Positions 21,768 through 30,085 of a stretch of DNA of 64,000 nt are shown here, piece by piece (the first letter of the stretch is position 1; each line of letters starts with the position of its first letter). The DNA comes from Brevibacterium pigmentatum (GTDB lineage Bacteria > Actinomycetota > Actinomycetes > Actinomycetales > Brevibacteriaceae): assembly GCF_011617465.1 (NCBI RefSeq), contig NZ_CP050153.1, forward strand, positions 1-64,000. The letters run 5' to 3'. The notes beneath the pieces were generated by a model. That model did not search any database. It was not told where the DNA came from and saw only the letters and a list, made by a program, of their open reading frames with translations. A program made the position numbers and the translations under genes.

Positions 21768-21843
21768 CGATCCCTCGGGCTTTCTTCAAAGAAGTTATAC
21801 TGGAGACAGTTTAAACAGACTTCGCTGGAGAAAGGTAGCCGAG
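21768..21843. promoter_or_regulatory. Divergent promoter/operator between MFS and HxlR genes
   Basis: This AT-richer 76-bp spacer contains the perfect palindrome GTTTAAAC and a GAAGT...ACTTC dyad. TATAAC on the minus strand is a plausible -10 for the transporter. GAGAAAGG serves as the ribosome site of the HxlR gene. HxlR proteins usually bind such divergent spacers. Confidence 0.55.
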
Positions 21844-22338
21844 ATGGCATTGCGTTCGGACTGGTCGCAGGAGTTCTGCCCGGTGAAGCGGTCGCTCGAT
21901 GTGCTCGGCGATCCGTGGGTGCTGCTCATCGCCCGCGACGTCCTCCACGGAAAGGGACGATTCGATCAGCTGCGCGAGAATCTCGGAATCTCCGAGGCCG
22001 TCCTCAGCCGGCGGCTGTCAGGAATGCTCGAAGCCGGGCTCTTGACGAAGGTCGACTACGCCGATGGGGCCCGGATCCGCCAAGGCTACGCGGCCACCGA
22101 GGCAGCCGCGGATCTGCTTCCGATCCTCCAGCAGCTGTCGCTGTGGGCTGAGAAGCACACCGAACTGCCTGCCGGCGGAAGCCATATGGGACTCATCCAC
22201 GAAGCCTGCGGGCAGGAGACGACTCAGGGCGAGGTGTGCAGCGCCTGCGGCGAGACTCTGGTTCCCGAACAGATGACCTGGGTCAAACCGTGGATCGACA
22301 GAAGGGAGCGGCTGCAGGCGCCAGGGACTCTCAACTGA
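21844..22338 (+). CDS. HxlR-family transcriptional regulator
   Basis: This 164-residue winged-helix regulator of the HxlR type has the diagnostic FCPVKRSLDVLGDPWVLLIARD near the N-terminus (Cys12, a redox- or aldehyde-sensing position in some members) and the LRENLGISEAVLSRRLSGML recognition region. The C-terminal extension has a CSACGETLVP element, a possible metal-binding CxxC. The ATG at 21844 follows GAGAAAGG. It probably controls the divergent MFS gene. Confidence 0.88.
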   Translation: MALRSDWSQEFCPVKRSLDVLGDPWVLLIARDVLHGKGRFDQLRENLGISEAVLSRRLSGMLEAGLLTKVDYADGARIRQGYAATEAAADLLPILQQLSLWAEKHTELPAGGSHMGLIHEACGQETTQGEVCSACGETLVPEQMTWVKPWIDRRERLQAPGTLN

Positions 22339-22395
22339 CCCTTGCCCGGACTGGGTGAAGCGGACGTTCTGCTGGGACTGTACGGTTCGCTGGGA

Positions 22396-23685
22396 CTAGC
22401 AGGCCGCCTCGGCGAGGGTGGATACTGATTGCGGTGTCCACGAGCGTTCGACGCGGATCGCCACGGCCACCACGACGAGCGCAGCGAGTGCGAGGACGAT
22501 GGCGGCGACAACCGTGGCGGGGAAGCCGAAGCCGGCGGCGATGACCCAGGCACCGACGGCAGGTCCCACCGCATTGCCGACGTTGAAGGCCGAGGTGTTG
22601 ACGCTCGCGGCCAGGGTCGGCGCCTGAGTCGCGATCTGGAAGACGCGGGCGTTGAGCGCCCCGGCGATGGAGAAACCGCTGGCGCCCACGAGGACGATCA
22701 TGATGACGGCAAGGATCGCATGGTCGGCTACCAGCCACAGGGCGCCGAGGCTGAGTGCCAGGGCCGTGAGGCTGCCGACGATATTGCCGAAGATGTTCCT
22801 GTCGGCCAAGCGCCCGCCGACGACGACACCGACGAAGGCACCGACGCCGAAGGCCGCGAGGACTGCGGGAACGAGGTCCGCGGACAGGCCGGCCACCCGA
22901 GTGAGCAGCGGGGAGAAGTAAGAGAAGGACGCGAACACCGAAGCCTGGAACAGCGCCGTCGTGCCCAGGGCCAACCAGATTCGGGGTCCCTTGAACGCCG
23001 CGATCTCGGCACTCAGCAGCGTACGCAGGCTGGGGGCCGCCTCCGCGGGAGCGGGCGATTCTGCTTCGTCTGGGTCGGCGGACTTCGCTGGGTCGGCGGA
23101 CTTCGCGCTCGACCGGGTGGTCACGGCGATGAGAACGGCGGCCAGCGCGGTGACGAGGGCGACCGCCCAGAACGTCGAACGCCACCCGAACTGGGTGCCG
23201 ATCCACGTTCCCATCGGCACGCCGACGAGATTGGCCACGGTGAGCCCGCCGACGAGGCTGGCGAGTGCTCGGCCCTGCACCGCGGCGGGAGCGATGGCCG
23301 AGGTGTGAACTGCGGCGACGGCCCAGAATCCGCCGCAGGCGAAGGCGGACAGCACCCGGGAGACCATGAGCAGCCCGTAGCTCGGCGACAGTGCCGCAAG
23401 GATGTGAAGGGCGGAGAAGCCGATGATCATGACGATCATCGTCGCCCGCCTGGGCAGGGTCAGCGTCAACAGCGTCATGGCCGGTGCCCCGACGATCATG
23501 CCGACGGCGAAACCGGTGATGAGCAGGCCTGCCTGTGGGATGGTCACGCCCAGATCCGCACTCAGCGGCTCGAGGATTCCGGCGATCATGAACTCGCTGG
23601 TGCCGAGGCAGAAGATCACGGCGGCCAGAAGGTAGACCTGAGCGGGGACGCGGGGTCTGAGGGAAGGCGGTGCTGAGGTGTTCAT
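22396..23685 (-). CDS. MFS exporter, DHA1 (arabinose-efflux-like) type
   Basis: This 429-residue 12-helix transporter of the DHA1 group resembles AraJ/YdhP-like proteins (AAVIFCLGTSEFMIAGILEPLSADLG in helix 1, then an LPRRATMI loop). It probably exports drugs or sugars; the substrate is unknown. The start at 23685 overlaps the stop of the TetR gene (ATGA), so both form one operon. An upstream ATG in this frame at 23769 lies inside tetR and is rejected. A central loop carries an SAKSADPAKSADPDE duplication. Confidence 0.85.
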   Translation of the reverse strand: MNTSAPPSLRPRVPAQVYLLAAVIFCLGTSEFMIAGILEPLSADLGVTIPQAGLLITGFAVGMIVGAPAMTLLTLTLPRRATMIVMIIGFSALHILAALSPSYGLLMVSRVLSAFACGGFWAVAAVHTSAIAPAAVQGRALASLVGGLTVANLVGVPMGTWIGTQFGWRSTFWAVALVTALAAVLIAVTTRSSAKSADPAKSADPDEAESPAPAEAAPSLRTLLSAEIAAFKGPRIWLALGTTALFQASVFASFSYFSPLLTRVAGLSADLVPAVLAAFGVGAFVGVVVGGRLADRNIFGNIVGSLTALALSLGALWLVADHAILAVIMIVLVGASGFSIAGALNARVFQIATQAPTLAASVNTSAFNVGNAVGPAVGAWVIAAGFGFPATVVAAIVLALAALVVVAVAIRVERSWTPQSVSTLAEAAC

Positions 23686-24341
23686 CGAGTGGAGCCGCCT
23701 TTCGTCGAGGAACCTGCCCTCACGGGGGTACCTCCGGTCTCGAGGGTGGCCTTTCCGGCCGGAGTGCACAGTCCTGCGACGAAGGCTCTGGCCTGGGCGA
23801 GGACGTGGTCTTCGGGCATGACCCGGGCGGCGATCCGCAGGCCGGCGAGCACGCTGTGGATGAGTTGGGCATGGATGCGGGGGTCGAGGTCATCGAGGAC
23901 ATGGTCGGCGCTCTGACCTCGTTCGATGATGCCTGAGTAGGTGTCGAGCCACGCGTCGCGATCGGGGTCGAGGATGGAGCACACGGCATCGACTTCGCGG
24001 CCGAGTTCGGCGGCCGTATTCGCCGACAGGCATCCGGTCCGGTTCTCGTCTTCGCACTGCTGCTCAAGGGCGCCGCCGAGGCGGTGCATGAGCAGGACGG
24101 GTGCGGGCTCGGCGCTGTGGTCGAGTTCCTCCCTCAGTGGGATGCCCGTGGCCGTATAGTCGCGCAGGGCGCGGAGGAAGACGGCGTCGAGGCTGTCGAA
24201 GGCGTTGTAGAAGCTCGAGCGGCCGATGTTCGCGCGTTCGCAGACCAGCCCCACATCGGTTCCCGCGTAGCCGTGTTCGCTGAACACGGCTATGGCTGCG
24301 TCGATGACGGAATGCTCGTCGAAGCTCTTCTTCCTGCCCAT
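23682..24341 (-). CDS. TetR-family repressor
   Basis: This 219-residue protein has a TetR helix-turn-helix in its first 50 residues (SVIDAAIAVFSEHGYAGTDV followed by ANIGRSSFYNAFDSLDAVFL) and a ligand-binding domain with several cysteines. It is the first gene of an operon with an MFS exporter, the classic repressor/efflux pair. Its start is only six bases from a -10 element, and an 18-bp perfect palindrome covers the promoter, which implies autoregulation. Confidence 0.9.
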   Translation of the reverse strand: MGRKKSFDEHSVIDAAIAVFSEHGYAGTDVGLVCERANIGRSSFYNAFDSLDAVFLRALRDYTATGIPLREELDHSAEPAPVLLMHRLGGALEQQCEDENRTGCLSANTAAELGREVDAVCSILDPDRDAWLDTYSGIIERGQSADHVLDDLDPRIHAQLIHSVLAGLRIAARVMPEDHVLAQARAFVAGLCTPAGKATLETGGTPVRAGSSTKGGSTR

Positions 24342-24347
24342 GCGACG

Positions 24348-24378
24348 AGCCTAAAGAATTTTGGACACGCGTGTCCAA
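24348..24378 (-). promoter_or_regulatory. tetR promoter with 18-bp operator
   Basis: TTGGACACGCGTGTCCAA at 24361-24378 is a perfect palindrome. On the minus strand its left part doubles as a -35-like TTGGAC. The -10 TAGGCT occupies 24353-24348, six bases before the ATG at 24341. A repressor bound here would block the polymerase. Confidence 0.75.
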
Positions 24379-24420
24379 TAAATTCTGATCTAGGTTGGTC
24401 CGATCGATTCGGTGGTGTCC

Positions 24421-24939
24421 TCAGGACCCGACGTCGCCGAGGTGGTGCCGGACTTCGTGGAGTCCGTAGAGCGCAAGTGAGGCGACGGTGAAGGCATGGC
24501 CATCGGAGCGGAAGCCGCGACGATCCCATTCCTCCCCGCTGACCCGGGACAGGAGGCCGGCATAGGACTCGGCGGCCGCACTCAGGGCGGGGGACACCTC
24601 GGCGGGATCGGCGTGGGCATAATCGGATTCGATGGCGACCGCATCGCCGTCGAAGTTGTCCAAGGTTGGGTCGGATGCGGTAAGCATGCGCTCGGTGCGC
24701 CGGCGGAATTCGTCGAGGACATCGCGCATATGGGAGGCGTATTCGACATCCGACCACCGGCCCGGTGAGCGCCGCTCGGTGGCGTCATCCCTGGTCAGGA
24801 CCGTCTGCCAGGTGGCGGCCGCCTCGGCGAGGGTGGCGGGGACTCCGGTCGGATCCTCGGTGCCGGTGAAGCCGCATTCGGAGCAGCCCCCGGTGAGGAC
24901 ATCGGTCCAGTCACGCGTATCCGGAATGATCTCGCTCAT
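24421..24939 (-). CDS. DinB-superfamily protein
   Basis: This 172-residue protein looks like a DinB/YfiT-type four-helix bundle. A candidate metal site is the C-terminal HEVRHHLGDV, with an upstream His in EYASHMRDVLDEF near 70. An N-terminal CSECGFTG adds a CxxC. Such proteins include thiol-S-transferases that use mycothiol or bacillithiol, so a mycothiol-linked role is possible but unproven. The ATG overlaps the stop of the DUF488 gene (ATGA), so they are co-expressed. Confidence 0.75.
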   Translation of the reverse strand: MSEIIPDTRDWTDVLTGGCSECGFTGTEDPTGVPATLAEAAATWQTVLTRDDATERRSPGRWSDVEYASHMRDVLDEFRRRTERMLTASDPTLDNFDGDAVAIESDYAHADPAEVSPALSAAAESYAGLLSRVSGEEWDRRGFRSDGHAFTVASLALYGLHEVRHHLGDVGS

Positions 24940-25406
24940 TTGCTGTCCTTGCTGCTCGACTTGCTGTTCGACTTACTGGCGCTCTGCTTGGTGCTCGATT
25001 TCTCGGCGTTCGACTGCTTGCCGTCATTGAGGATCTCGGCGAGCACCGTGGCCTGGCTGATGTCATCGCGTTTGGACGCGGTGAGCAGGGTCAGAGTCCC
25101 CTTCTGCGCGAGTTCGCGCAGCTCATCAAGCGCCTGCGCGGCATCGTCGCTCTGCAACTCCTCGCGGAAGCGGCGGGCGAACTCGTCGAACTTCTCCGGG
25201 TCGTGGGAATACCATTTGCGCAGCTCGGTCGAGGGCGCGACGTCCTTGACCCATTCGTCGAGCTGGGCCTTGTCTTTGCTCACCCCGCGCGGCCAGACGC
25301 GATCGACGAGGATCCGGGTCCCATCGGACTTCTGCGCATCGTTGTAGATGCGGCGGACCCGGACCTCGTGTGCGCTGCTCTTGGCGGAGCTCTTCTTCTC
25401 GGACAT
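24936..25406 (-). CDS. DUF488-family protein (YeaO-like)
   Basis: This 156-residue protein matches the DUF488/YeaO type: VRRIYNDAQKSDGTRILVDRVWPRG near 15-40, LRKWYSHDPEKFDEF near 65, and LTLLTASKRDDISQA near 113. Function is unknown in this family. A lysine/serine-rich tail (about 130-156) and a matching N-terminal KKSSAKSS are unusual decorations. The start at 25406 has AAAGGAG upstream. It is co-transcribed with the DinB-like gene. Confidence 0.85.
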   Translation of the reverse strand: MSEKKSSAKSSAHEVRVRRIYNDAQKSDGTRILVDRVWPRGVSKDKAQLDEWVKDVAPSTELRKWYSHDPEKFDEFARRFREELQSDDAAQALDELRELAQKGTLTLLTASKRDDISQATVLAEILNDGKQSNAEKSSTKQSASKSNSKSSSKDSK

Positions 25407-25684
25407 CGGCAGATGCTCCTTTCGCTCGCTTCCCTTCGAGTGTACGACGCGAACACATCTGCAGTGCCCTCTTCCTCTGCCGCTCTTGTCGACAGCTGTT
25501 CCTGACGACAGCTGCACTTGACGGCTGTCGGTATGAACACCTTGGCCGATCGCGCCCGCTGAAGCGTAGACGTCCGAGACGTAGGTCGCCTTGGTGTCAC
25601 TGCGTAGGTCTCTTCCACGACGTAGAGGATGTCGTCGAAATCCGTGGGTGCGGCATGCTGAGTCGGGCTGATGGATGTTGGCAT
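25407..25684 (-). pseudogene. Possible vestigial or small gene with good ribosome site
   Basis: On the minus strand an ATG at 25684 is preceded by a near-ideal GAGGAGG-N6 spacing. It opens a frame beginning MPTSISPTQHAAPTDFDDIL, with a plausible acidic stretch (VVEETYAV) until about residue 31. After that the same frame becomes Arg/Ser-rich and unlike a protein, and it runs over the DUF488 start. An adjacent frame (ATYVSDVYASAGAIGQ) reads better, so a frameshift is possible. I recognise no family. Confidence 0.35.
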
Positions 25685-25715
25685 CGTTGCCTCCTCGAAC
25701 GAAGAATGAATCTAG

Positions 25716-25740
25716 GTTCACACCTGGTGAACATCAGTTC
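25716..25740. promoter_or_regulatory. GTTCAC-N5-GTGAAC inverted repeat
   Basis: GTTCAC at 25716-25721 pairs with GTGAAC at 25727-25732, and a further GTTC follows at 25737-25740. It lies about 30 bp upstream of the possible small gene starting at 25684 and looks like an operator. The remaining spacer (25741-25878) shows nothing clear. Confidence 0.5.
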
Positions 25741-25878
25741 ATGAATGCGGTCAAGAATCGCGTTGCCGGAAGATTCTTGTGAGTTCGCCGAGTTTCGTCA
25801 GTCCGCATCGGAGCGCCGGTGCACCGGTGGAAGAATGTTGCCGGCTAGGGTGCCGATGACGACGAGAGGCGGACGACG

Positions 25879-26484
25879 ATGACCGCGGTAGAACCTGGGC
25901 CGAACAGCTCGATGTCACCGACGGGCAGGCAGACAGGCGCCGGTGCGGAGATCGGGGCGCTCATCGGCGCCGGCTTCGGGCTGCTGTTCCTCATCATCAA
26001 CACCGTCCAGTTCTCGATCCTGGGGCGCACACTCGTCATCGCGGTCGGCGTCATCGTGTTCGTCGTCATCGCGGTCCTCGCGGTTCGCGGACTGCTGCGG
26101 AAACGTGGTGGTGGCGGCCGCCTCGGCGAATCTGGGGAACGCAGTCGTCGGGAACCGCCGTTCGGTCGCGCCTACTGGATCATCGTGCTCATCGAGGCGG
26201 TCCTGTTGTTCGCCGGAACCCGCCTGTTGGCGAGCCTCGGCCATCCGGAGCTCGGAGTGGCATGGGTGGCGGTGGTCGTCGGCACTCATTTCTTCGCGCT
26301 CGGCTGGGTGTTCGGGCTCGACCGCTTCCATGTGCTCGCCACCGTCGTCACCCTCTGCGGAATCGGTGGGTTCATCGCCTTCTTCGCGGCGGCTCCGGCG
26401 TTCATCCCGGTCATCAGCGGCGTCATCTCGGGCTTCGTGCTGCTCGCCTTCGCCATGTGGGCCCTGATCCCGACCGAGCGGTAG
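25879..26484 (+). CDS. Conserved-type integral membrane protein, unknown function
   Basis: This 201-residue protein has about six hydrophobic segments: ~25-45, ~50-70, then a basic loop RKRGGGGRLGESGERSRREP, and four more from ~98 to 197. It lacks recognisable catalytic motifs. The ATG at 25879 has a GAGGCGG upstream. It may be an actinobacterial DUF-type membrane protein, but I cannot name the family. A long inverted repeat lies between it and the convergent tricorn gene. Confidence 0.65.
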   Translation: MTAVEPGPNSSMSPTGRQTGAGAEIGALIGAGFGLLFLIINTVQFSILGRTLVIAVGVIVFVVIAVLAVRGLLRKRGGGGRLGESGERSRREPPFGRAYWIIVLIEAVLLFAGTRLLASLGHPELGVAWVAVVVGTHFFALGWVFGLDRFHVLATVVTLCGIGGFIAFFAAAPAFIPVISGVISGFVLLAFAMWALIPTER

Positions 26485-26517
26485 AGCCCGGCACGCATCG
26501 AGTTTGGTTCGGTTCGT

Positions 26518-26575
26518 CATCGGGTTCTGATCCAGTCATCGAGTTTTCTCCCGATGACTGGATCAGAATCCGATG
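26518..26575. terminator. Long inverted repeat between convergent genes
   Basis: Arms 26518-26541 and 26552-26575 (24 bp each) pair with a single mismatch around a 10-nt TTTT-containing loop. It separates the membrane protein gene from the tricorn gene and is a likely bidirectional terminator. The arm length is far above need. Confidence 0.75.
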
Positions 26576-26653
26576 ACTCCCCACGAGGTGGCCGCACCGG
26601 GAGGCCCCTCACGTCGCTTCGCGTGCGCTGGTGGCCACTCGGCGGGGCGTGGG

Positions 26654-29600
26654 TCAGTCCTCGGCGGGGGCTTCGGGGACCCCGGTGCCGTCCTTCTTCA
26701 GCTGCTGCACGCGCGGGGGTGGGAACTCCGGAGCCTGGGCGGCGGGACGGGCCTCCAGCCCAGCGAACACCTCGGCGATGGCGCGGTCGAGCTGCGGATC
26801 GTCGGCGGCGAAGAGCTGACCGGGATCGTGTTCGACCTCGATATCGGGGTCGACGCCGTAGTTCTCCACACTCCAGCCCTTGCCCTCGATCCAGAAGGCA
26901 TAGCGCGGCTGCGTCACTCCGGTGCCGTCGACGAGGTCGTAGCGACCGTCGATGCCGACGACACCGCCCCACGTGCGCACGCCGATCACCGGGCCGATGC
27001 CCTTGGCCTGCACGCGCGCGTTGATGATGTCGCCGTCGGAGCCGGAGAACTCATTGGCCACGAAGACCACCGGGCCGCGCGGAGCATCCTCGGGGTCCCG
27101 GTCCATCTGGTCATAGCTGCGAGCCGCACCCCAGGCAACCACCTGGTCGGCGAAGCGTTCGGCCACGAGCGCGCTTGTGTGCCCGCCGCGGTTGAAACGC
27201 ACATCGGCGATGACACCCTCGCAGCCCATGGCCTGTCGCAGATCCCGGTGCAGCTGCGCCCAACCGTAGGAGGTCATGTCCGGGACATGGACGTAGCCGA
27301 TGCGGCCGGCGGACTTCTCGGCCACATACTCCCGGCGCGAGCGCACCCAATCCTGATACCGCAGCTTCTCCTCACTGGCCAGCGGAATGACCGCGACCGT
27401 GCGGTCCTTGCGACCGCGGCGCAGAGTGAGCTCGACGATCGTGTCTGCTGCTCCCTGCAGATGAGCGGCGGGACCGGCCGCCTCGTCGACGGCCTGACCA
27501 TTCACGGCGACGATGACATCGCCGGGCTGGGCCCCGACGCCGGCCTGCCGCAGCGGCGACCTGGCATCCGGTTCACTGCTCTCACCGGGAAGGATGCGCT
27601 CAATCGTCCATCCATCCGCCATCTTGGCCAGATCCGCACCGAGGAAGCCGAGCTTCTTCGACCCATCGCCGAGCGCCGACGGCGTGACATAAGCATGCGA
27701 GGTGTTGAGCTCGCCCACGGTCTCCCACAGCACGTCGACGAGGTCGTCGTGAGTCAGCGCCTTCGCGGCCACGGAACGCCAACGCAGAGTGACCGACTCC
27801 CAATCCACCCCGTTCATGTCCTCGCGCCAATAGTGGTCGCGCATGATCCGCGAGTTCTCCTCGAACATCTGCAGCCATTCGGCTCGGCGGTCGAGTTCGA
27901 ACCGCAGACGCGACACGTCGACGGAGATGAACTCATCATCGTCGGCCTCGACCTTCCGGTTCGCCGGAACGACGCTGATCGCATCGTTGCTGCGCACGAC
28001 GAGCAGCTTGCCGTCTCCGGAGACCTCGTACTCGTCGGCCTTGTCGACGACGGTGGTGACCTTCCGCTTGACGAAGTCGAAGTACTGGACCACTTCGGCG
28101 GGTTTGTCACCGGTATCCCCGGCCCGCTGTGTGCCCAGCTCGCCGGCCTCGACATCGCCGGTGCGCAGCCAGACGAGGCCGCCCTCGGCGGATTCGAGAT
28201 CACGGAAGACCCCCGAGGCGACGGGGAACGGCACGATGCGCTCCTCCGCACCCTCGAGTTCGACCTCGACGGTGGCGACGGACTTGTCCCCGCGACCACG
28301 CTCGGCCTTGGCATCCTCGGTGGCCTCATTGATCGCCCACCCGCCGGCGCTCGGGCCGAACGGTGCGGGCTCATCGGCGGCCAAAGGCAGCAGCCACGGC
28401 CGGGTGACGCCGTTGAACGACAGATCGAAGGAATGCTGGTTGTACGAGGGATCGAAAGTGCGATCGGAGAGGAACGCGACGAATTTTCCGTCGCGGGTGA
28501 AGGTCGGTGAGAAGTCGTTGAACTTGCCCGTCGTCAGCGGCTGGGCCTGACGATCCGACTTCACCTCGGCGATCATCAGCTGCGCGAGCAGCTCCTCACC
28601 CTGCGTCGGCTGTGACCACACGAGGTACTTCCCATCGGGTGAGAACCGCGGATCGCGCGCCTCGCCATGGCCCGAATGTCCGACCATCCGCGTCCGCCCG
28701 TTGCCCACCTCGACGGTCCGAATCGACCCGTCGTGGGAGATCGTGGCGAGCATCTTCCCCGCCGGATCCGCCTGCAGGTGAAGGACCCGTCCCAGGGCTC
28801 CGGCCCCGATGCGCCGAGGCGGCTTGTCCCCGGTCACGGACGCGACCTCGATCGCATCCTCCCCTTCGACATCCGTGATGTATGCGGCGTAACCCGTGTC
28901 CCCGAGGACGAGGGGTTCGCGGGCGCGGATCGACGAATCCGCGCACAGTGCACGGGCCGGGCCTTCGCGGTGGGCGAGCCAGAAGGTCTTGCCGCGCCAT
29001 TCCACAACCGAGGCATTGCCTGCCTGGTCAGGGCTGATGCTGTTGAGCCCGGTCTTCGGATCGAGGCTCATCGGCTGCACCTGAGTGCCCGGCAGAGTCA
29101 CTGCAAGAGTGCGGACGGCCGCATCGAGGCTGTCGAGGATCTTGATCTGCCCGTGGGAGTGCCAGACGATGCGGGTGCCATCGGTCGTGGCGTCACGGAC
29201 ATAGCCGTCTGCCTCGGTCTGGTGAGTGAGCTGGCGCGGTTCGACCGCGGCGCCCGGGTTCGTCGAGGCGGCCCCACTCGCATTCGCCGAGGTGGCCAGA
29301 CCGTCGATGATCCACAGGTTCGCCTGCTCATCGGCATGGTGAGGGAAGGTCGCGGCCCGGTCCGAGGCGAAGACGAGCGAATCGCCGACCCACAGCGGAT
29401 CCGTCAGCGAGGCCTCGTCCTCGCGCAGCAGGCGCTGCCACCGGGCCCCGGATCCATCGCCGATGCCGTCGGCATTCGAGCCTCCGACCCGATCGAGCCA
29501 CAGCCTCGGCGCGGTGCCTCCGCGGTAGCGCTTCCAGTGTGCCGGCGGACGGGAGAACGGGGTCGACAGCGCCGTCACTCCCGTATGGTGCCGGGCCAGA

Positions 29601-29998
29601 CCCGAAGCGCGACCGAACGACAGCCGATCGACGTCACCGTTCAGGCTCACTGACTTCACGACATGGTTGCGGACCTCGAACTCCCCGGCATTCGCACCGA
29701 CGAGGACATGGGTCACATCGGCCCAGCCGAGCATCGTCATCGCCGTCGAACCCATCCAGGTGAGCCGGCGCAGGGCCCCGGTGGCCACCTCGGCGACCAT
29801 GAGCTCCGGCTGGCCGGTGCGGAAGGACACGAACGAGACATGCGCTCCGTCGGGCGAGATCCTCGGTGATCGGACCGGCGCATGATCGGAGGTCAGCCGC
29901 CAGGCGCGGCCGCCGGCGGAGGGCACGAGCCAGACATCGTCGTCGGCGGTGAAGGTGATGAGATCGGACTGGATATGGGGATAGCGAAGATAAGTCAC
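26654..29998 (-). CDS. Tricorn protease homologue (S41 family)
   Basis: This 1114-residue peptidase of the tricorn type acts in the cytoplasm on peptides released by larger proteases. N-terminal beta-propeller repeats (about 1-650; ISPDGAHVSFVS, FSPDGKYLVWS, FTRDGKFVAFLS) precede the C1 domain, a PDZ domain (GAQPGDVIVAVNGQ near 815) and the C2 serine-protease domain. Candidate catalytic residues are His768 (NTSHAY) and Ser985 (ANEFSGSDGD). I chose GTG 29998 because a -10 lies seven bases upstream; GTG 30004 is the alternative. It is divergent from argS. Confidence 0.9.
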   Translation of the reverse strand: MTYLRYPHIQSDLITFTADDDVWLVPSAGGRAWRLTSDHAPVRSPRISPDGAHVSFVSFRTGQPELMVAEVATGALRRLTWMGSTAMTMLGWADVTHVLVGANAGEFEVRNHVVKSVSLNGDVDRLSFGRASGLARHHTGVTALSTPFSRPPAHWKRYRGGTAPRLWLDRVGGSNADGIGDGSGARWQRLLREDEASLTDPLWVGDSLVFASDRAATFPHHADEQANLWIIDGLATSANASGAASTNPGAAVEPRQLTHQTEADGYVRDATTDGTRIVWHSHGQIKILDSLDAAVRTLAVTLPGTQVQPMSLDPKTGLNSISPDQAGNASVVEWRGKTFWLAHREGPARALCADSSIRAREPLVLGDTGYAAYITDVEGEDAIEVASVTGDKPPRRIGAGALGRVLHLQADPAGKMLATISHDGSIRTVEVGNGRTRMVGHSGHGEARDPRFSPDGKYLVWSQPTQGEELLAQLMIAEVKSDRQAQPLTTGKFNDFSPTFTRDGKFVAFLSDRTFDPSYNQHSFDLSFNGVTRPWLLPLAADEPAPFGPSAGGWAINEATEDAKAERGRGDKSVATVEVELEGAEERIVPFPVASGVFRDLESAEGGLVWLRTGDVEAGELGTQRAGDTGDKPAEVVQYFDFVKRKVTTVVDKADEYEVSGDGKLLVVRSNDAISVVPANRKVEADDDEFISVDVSRLRFELDRRAEWLQMFEENSRIMRDHYWREDMNGVDWESVTLRWRSVAAKALTHDDLVDVLWETVGELNTSHAYVTPSALGDGSKKLGFLGADLAKMADGWTIERILPGESSEPDARSPLRQAGVGAQPGDVIVAVNGQAVDEAAGPAAHLQGAADTIVELTLRRGRKDRTVAVIPLASEEKLRYQDWVRSRREYVAEKSAGRIGYVHVPDMTSYGWAQLHRDLRQAMGCEGVIADVRFNRGGHTSALVAERFADQVVAWGAARSYDQMDRDPEDAPRGPVVFVANEFSGSDGDIINARVQAKGIGPVIGVRTWGGVVGIDGRYDLVDGTGVTQPRYAFWIEGKGWSVENYGVDPDIEVEHDPGQLFAADDPQLDRAIAEVFAGLEARPAAQAPEFPPPRVQQLKKDGTGVPEAPAED

Positions 29999-30005
29999 GT
30001 GACCC

Positions 30006-30011
30006 ACATTA
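30006..30011 (-). promoter_or_regulatory. -10 element of the tricorn gene
   Basis: On the minus strand TAATGT (30011-30006) is followed by seven bases and the GTG at 29998. This suggests a leaderless message. Confidence 0.45.
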
Positions 30012-30073
30012 CAAGCTCGACTGTGCGGCGACCGAGGGCCGGAACCGATGTCCAGGCAACTTGCACCCGGCAA

Positions 30074-30079
30074 TAGAAT
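30074..30079 (+). promoter_or_regulatory. -10 element of argS
   Basis: TAGAAT at 30074-30079 is followed by six bases and the ATG at 30086. There is no ribosome site, so leaderless transcription is likely. Confidence 0.6.
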
Positions 30080-30085
30080 GGCCAT

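Noticed and set aside
26573-28510. 645-codon plus-strand frame opposite the tricorn gene
   Set aside because: It is a shadow of the tricorn protease gene, which has clear domains and catalytic residues.
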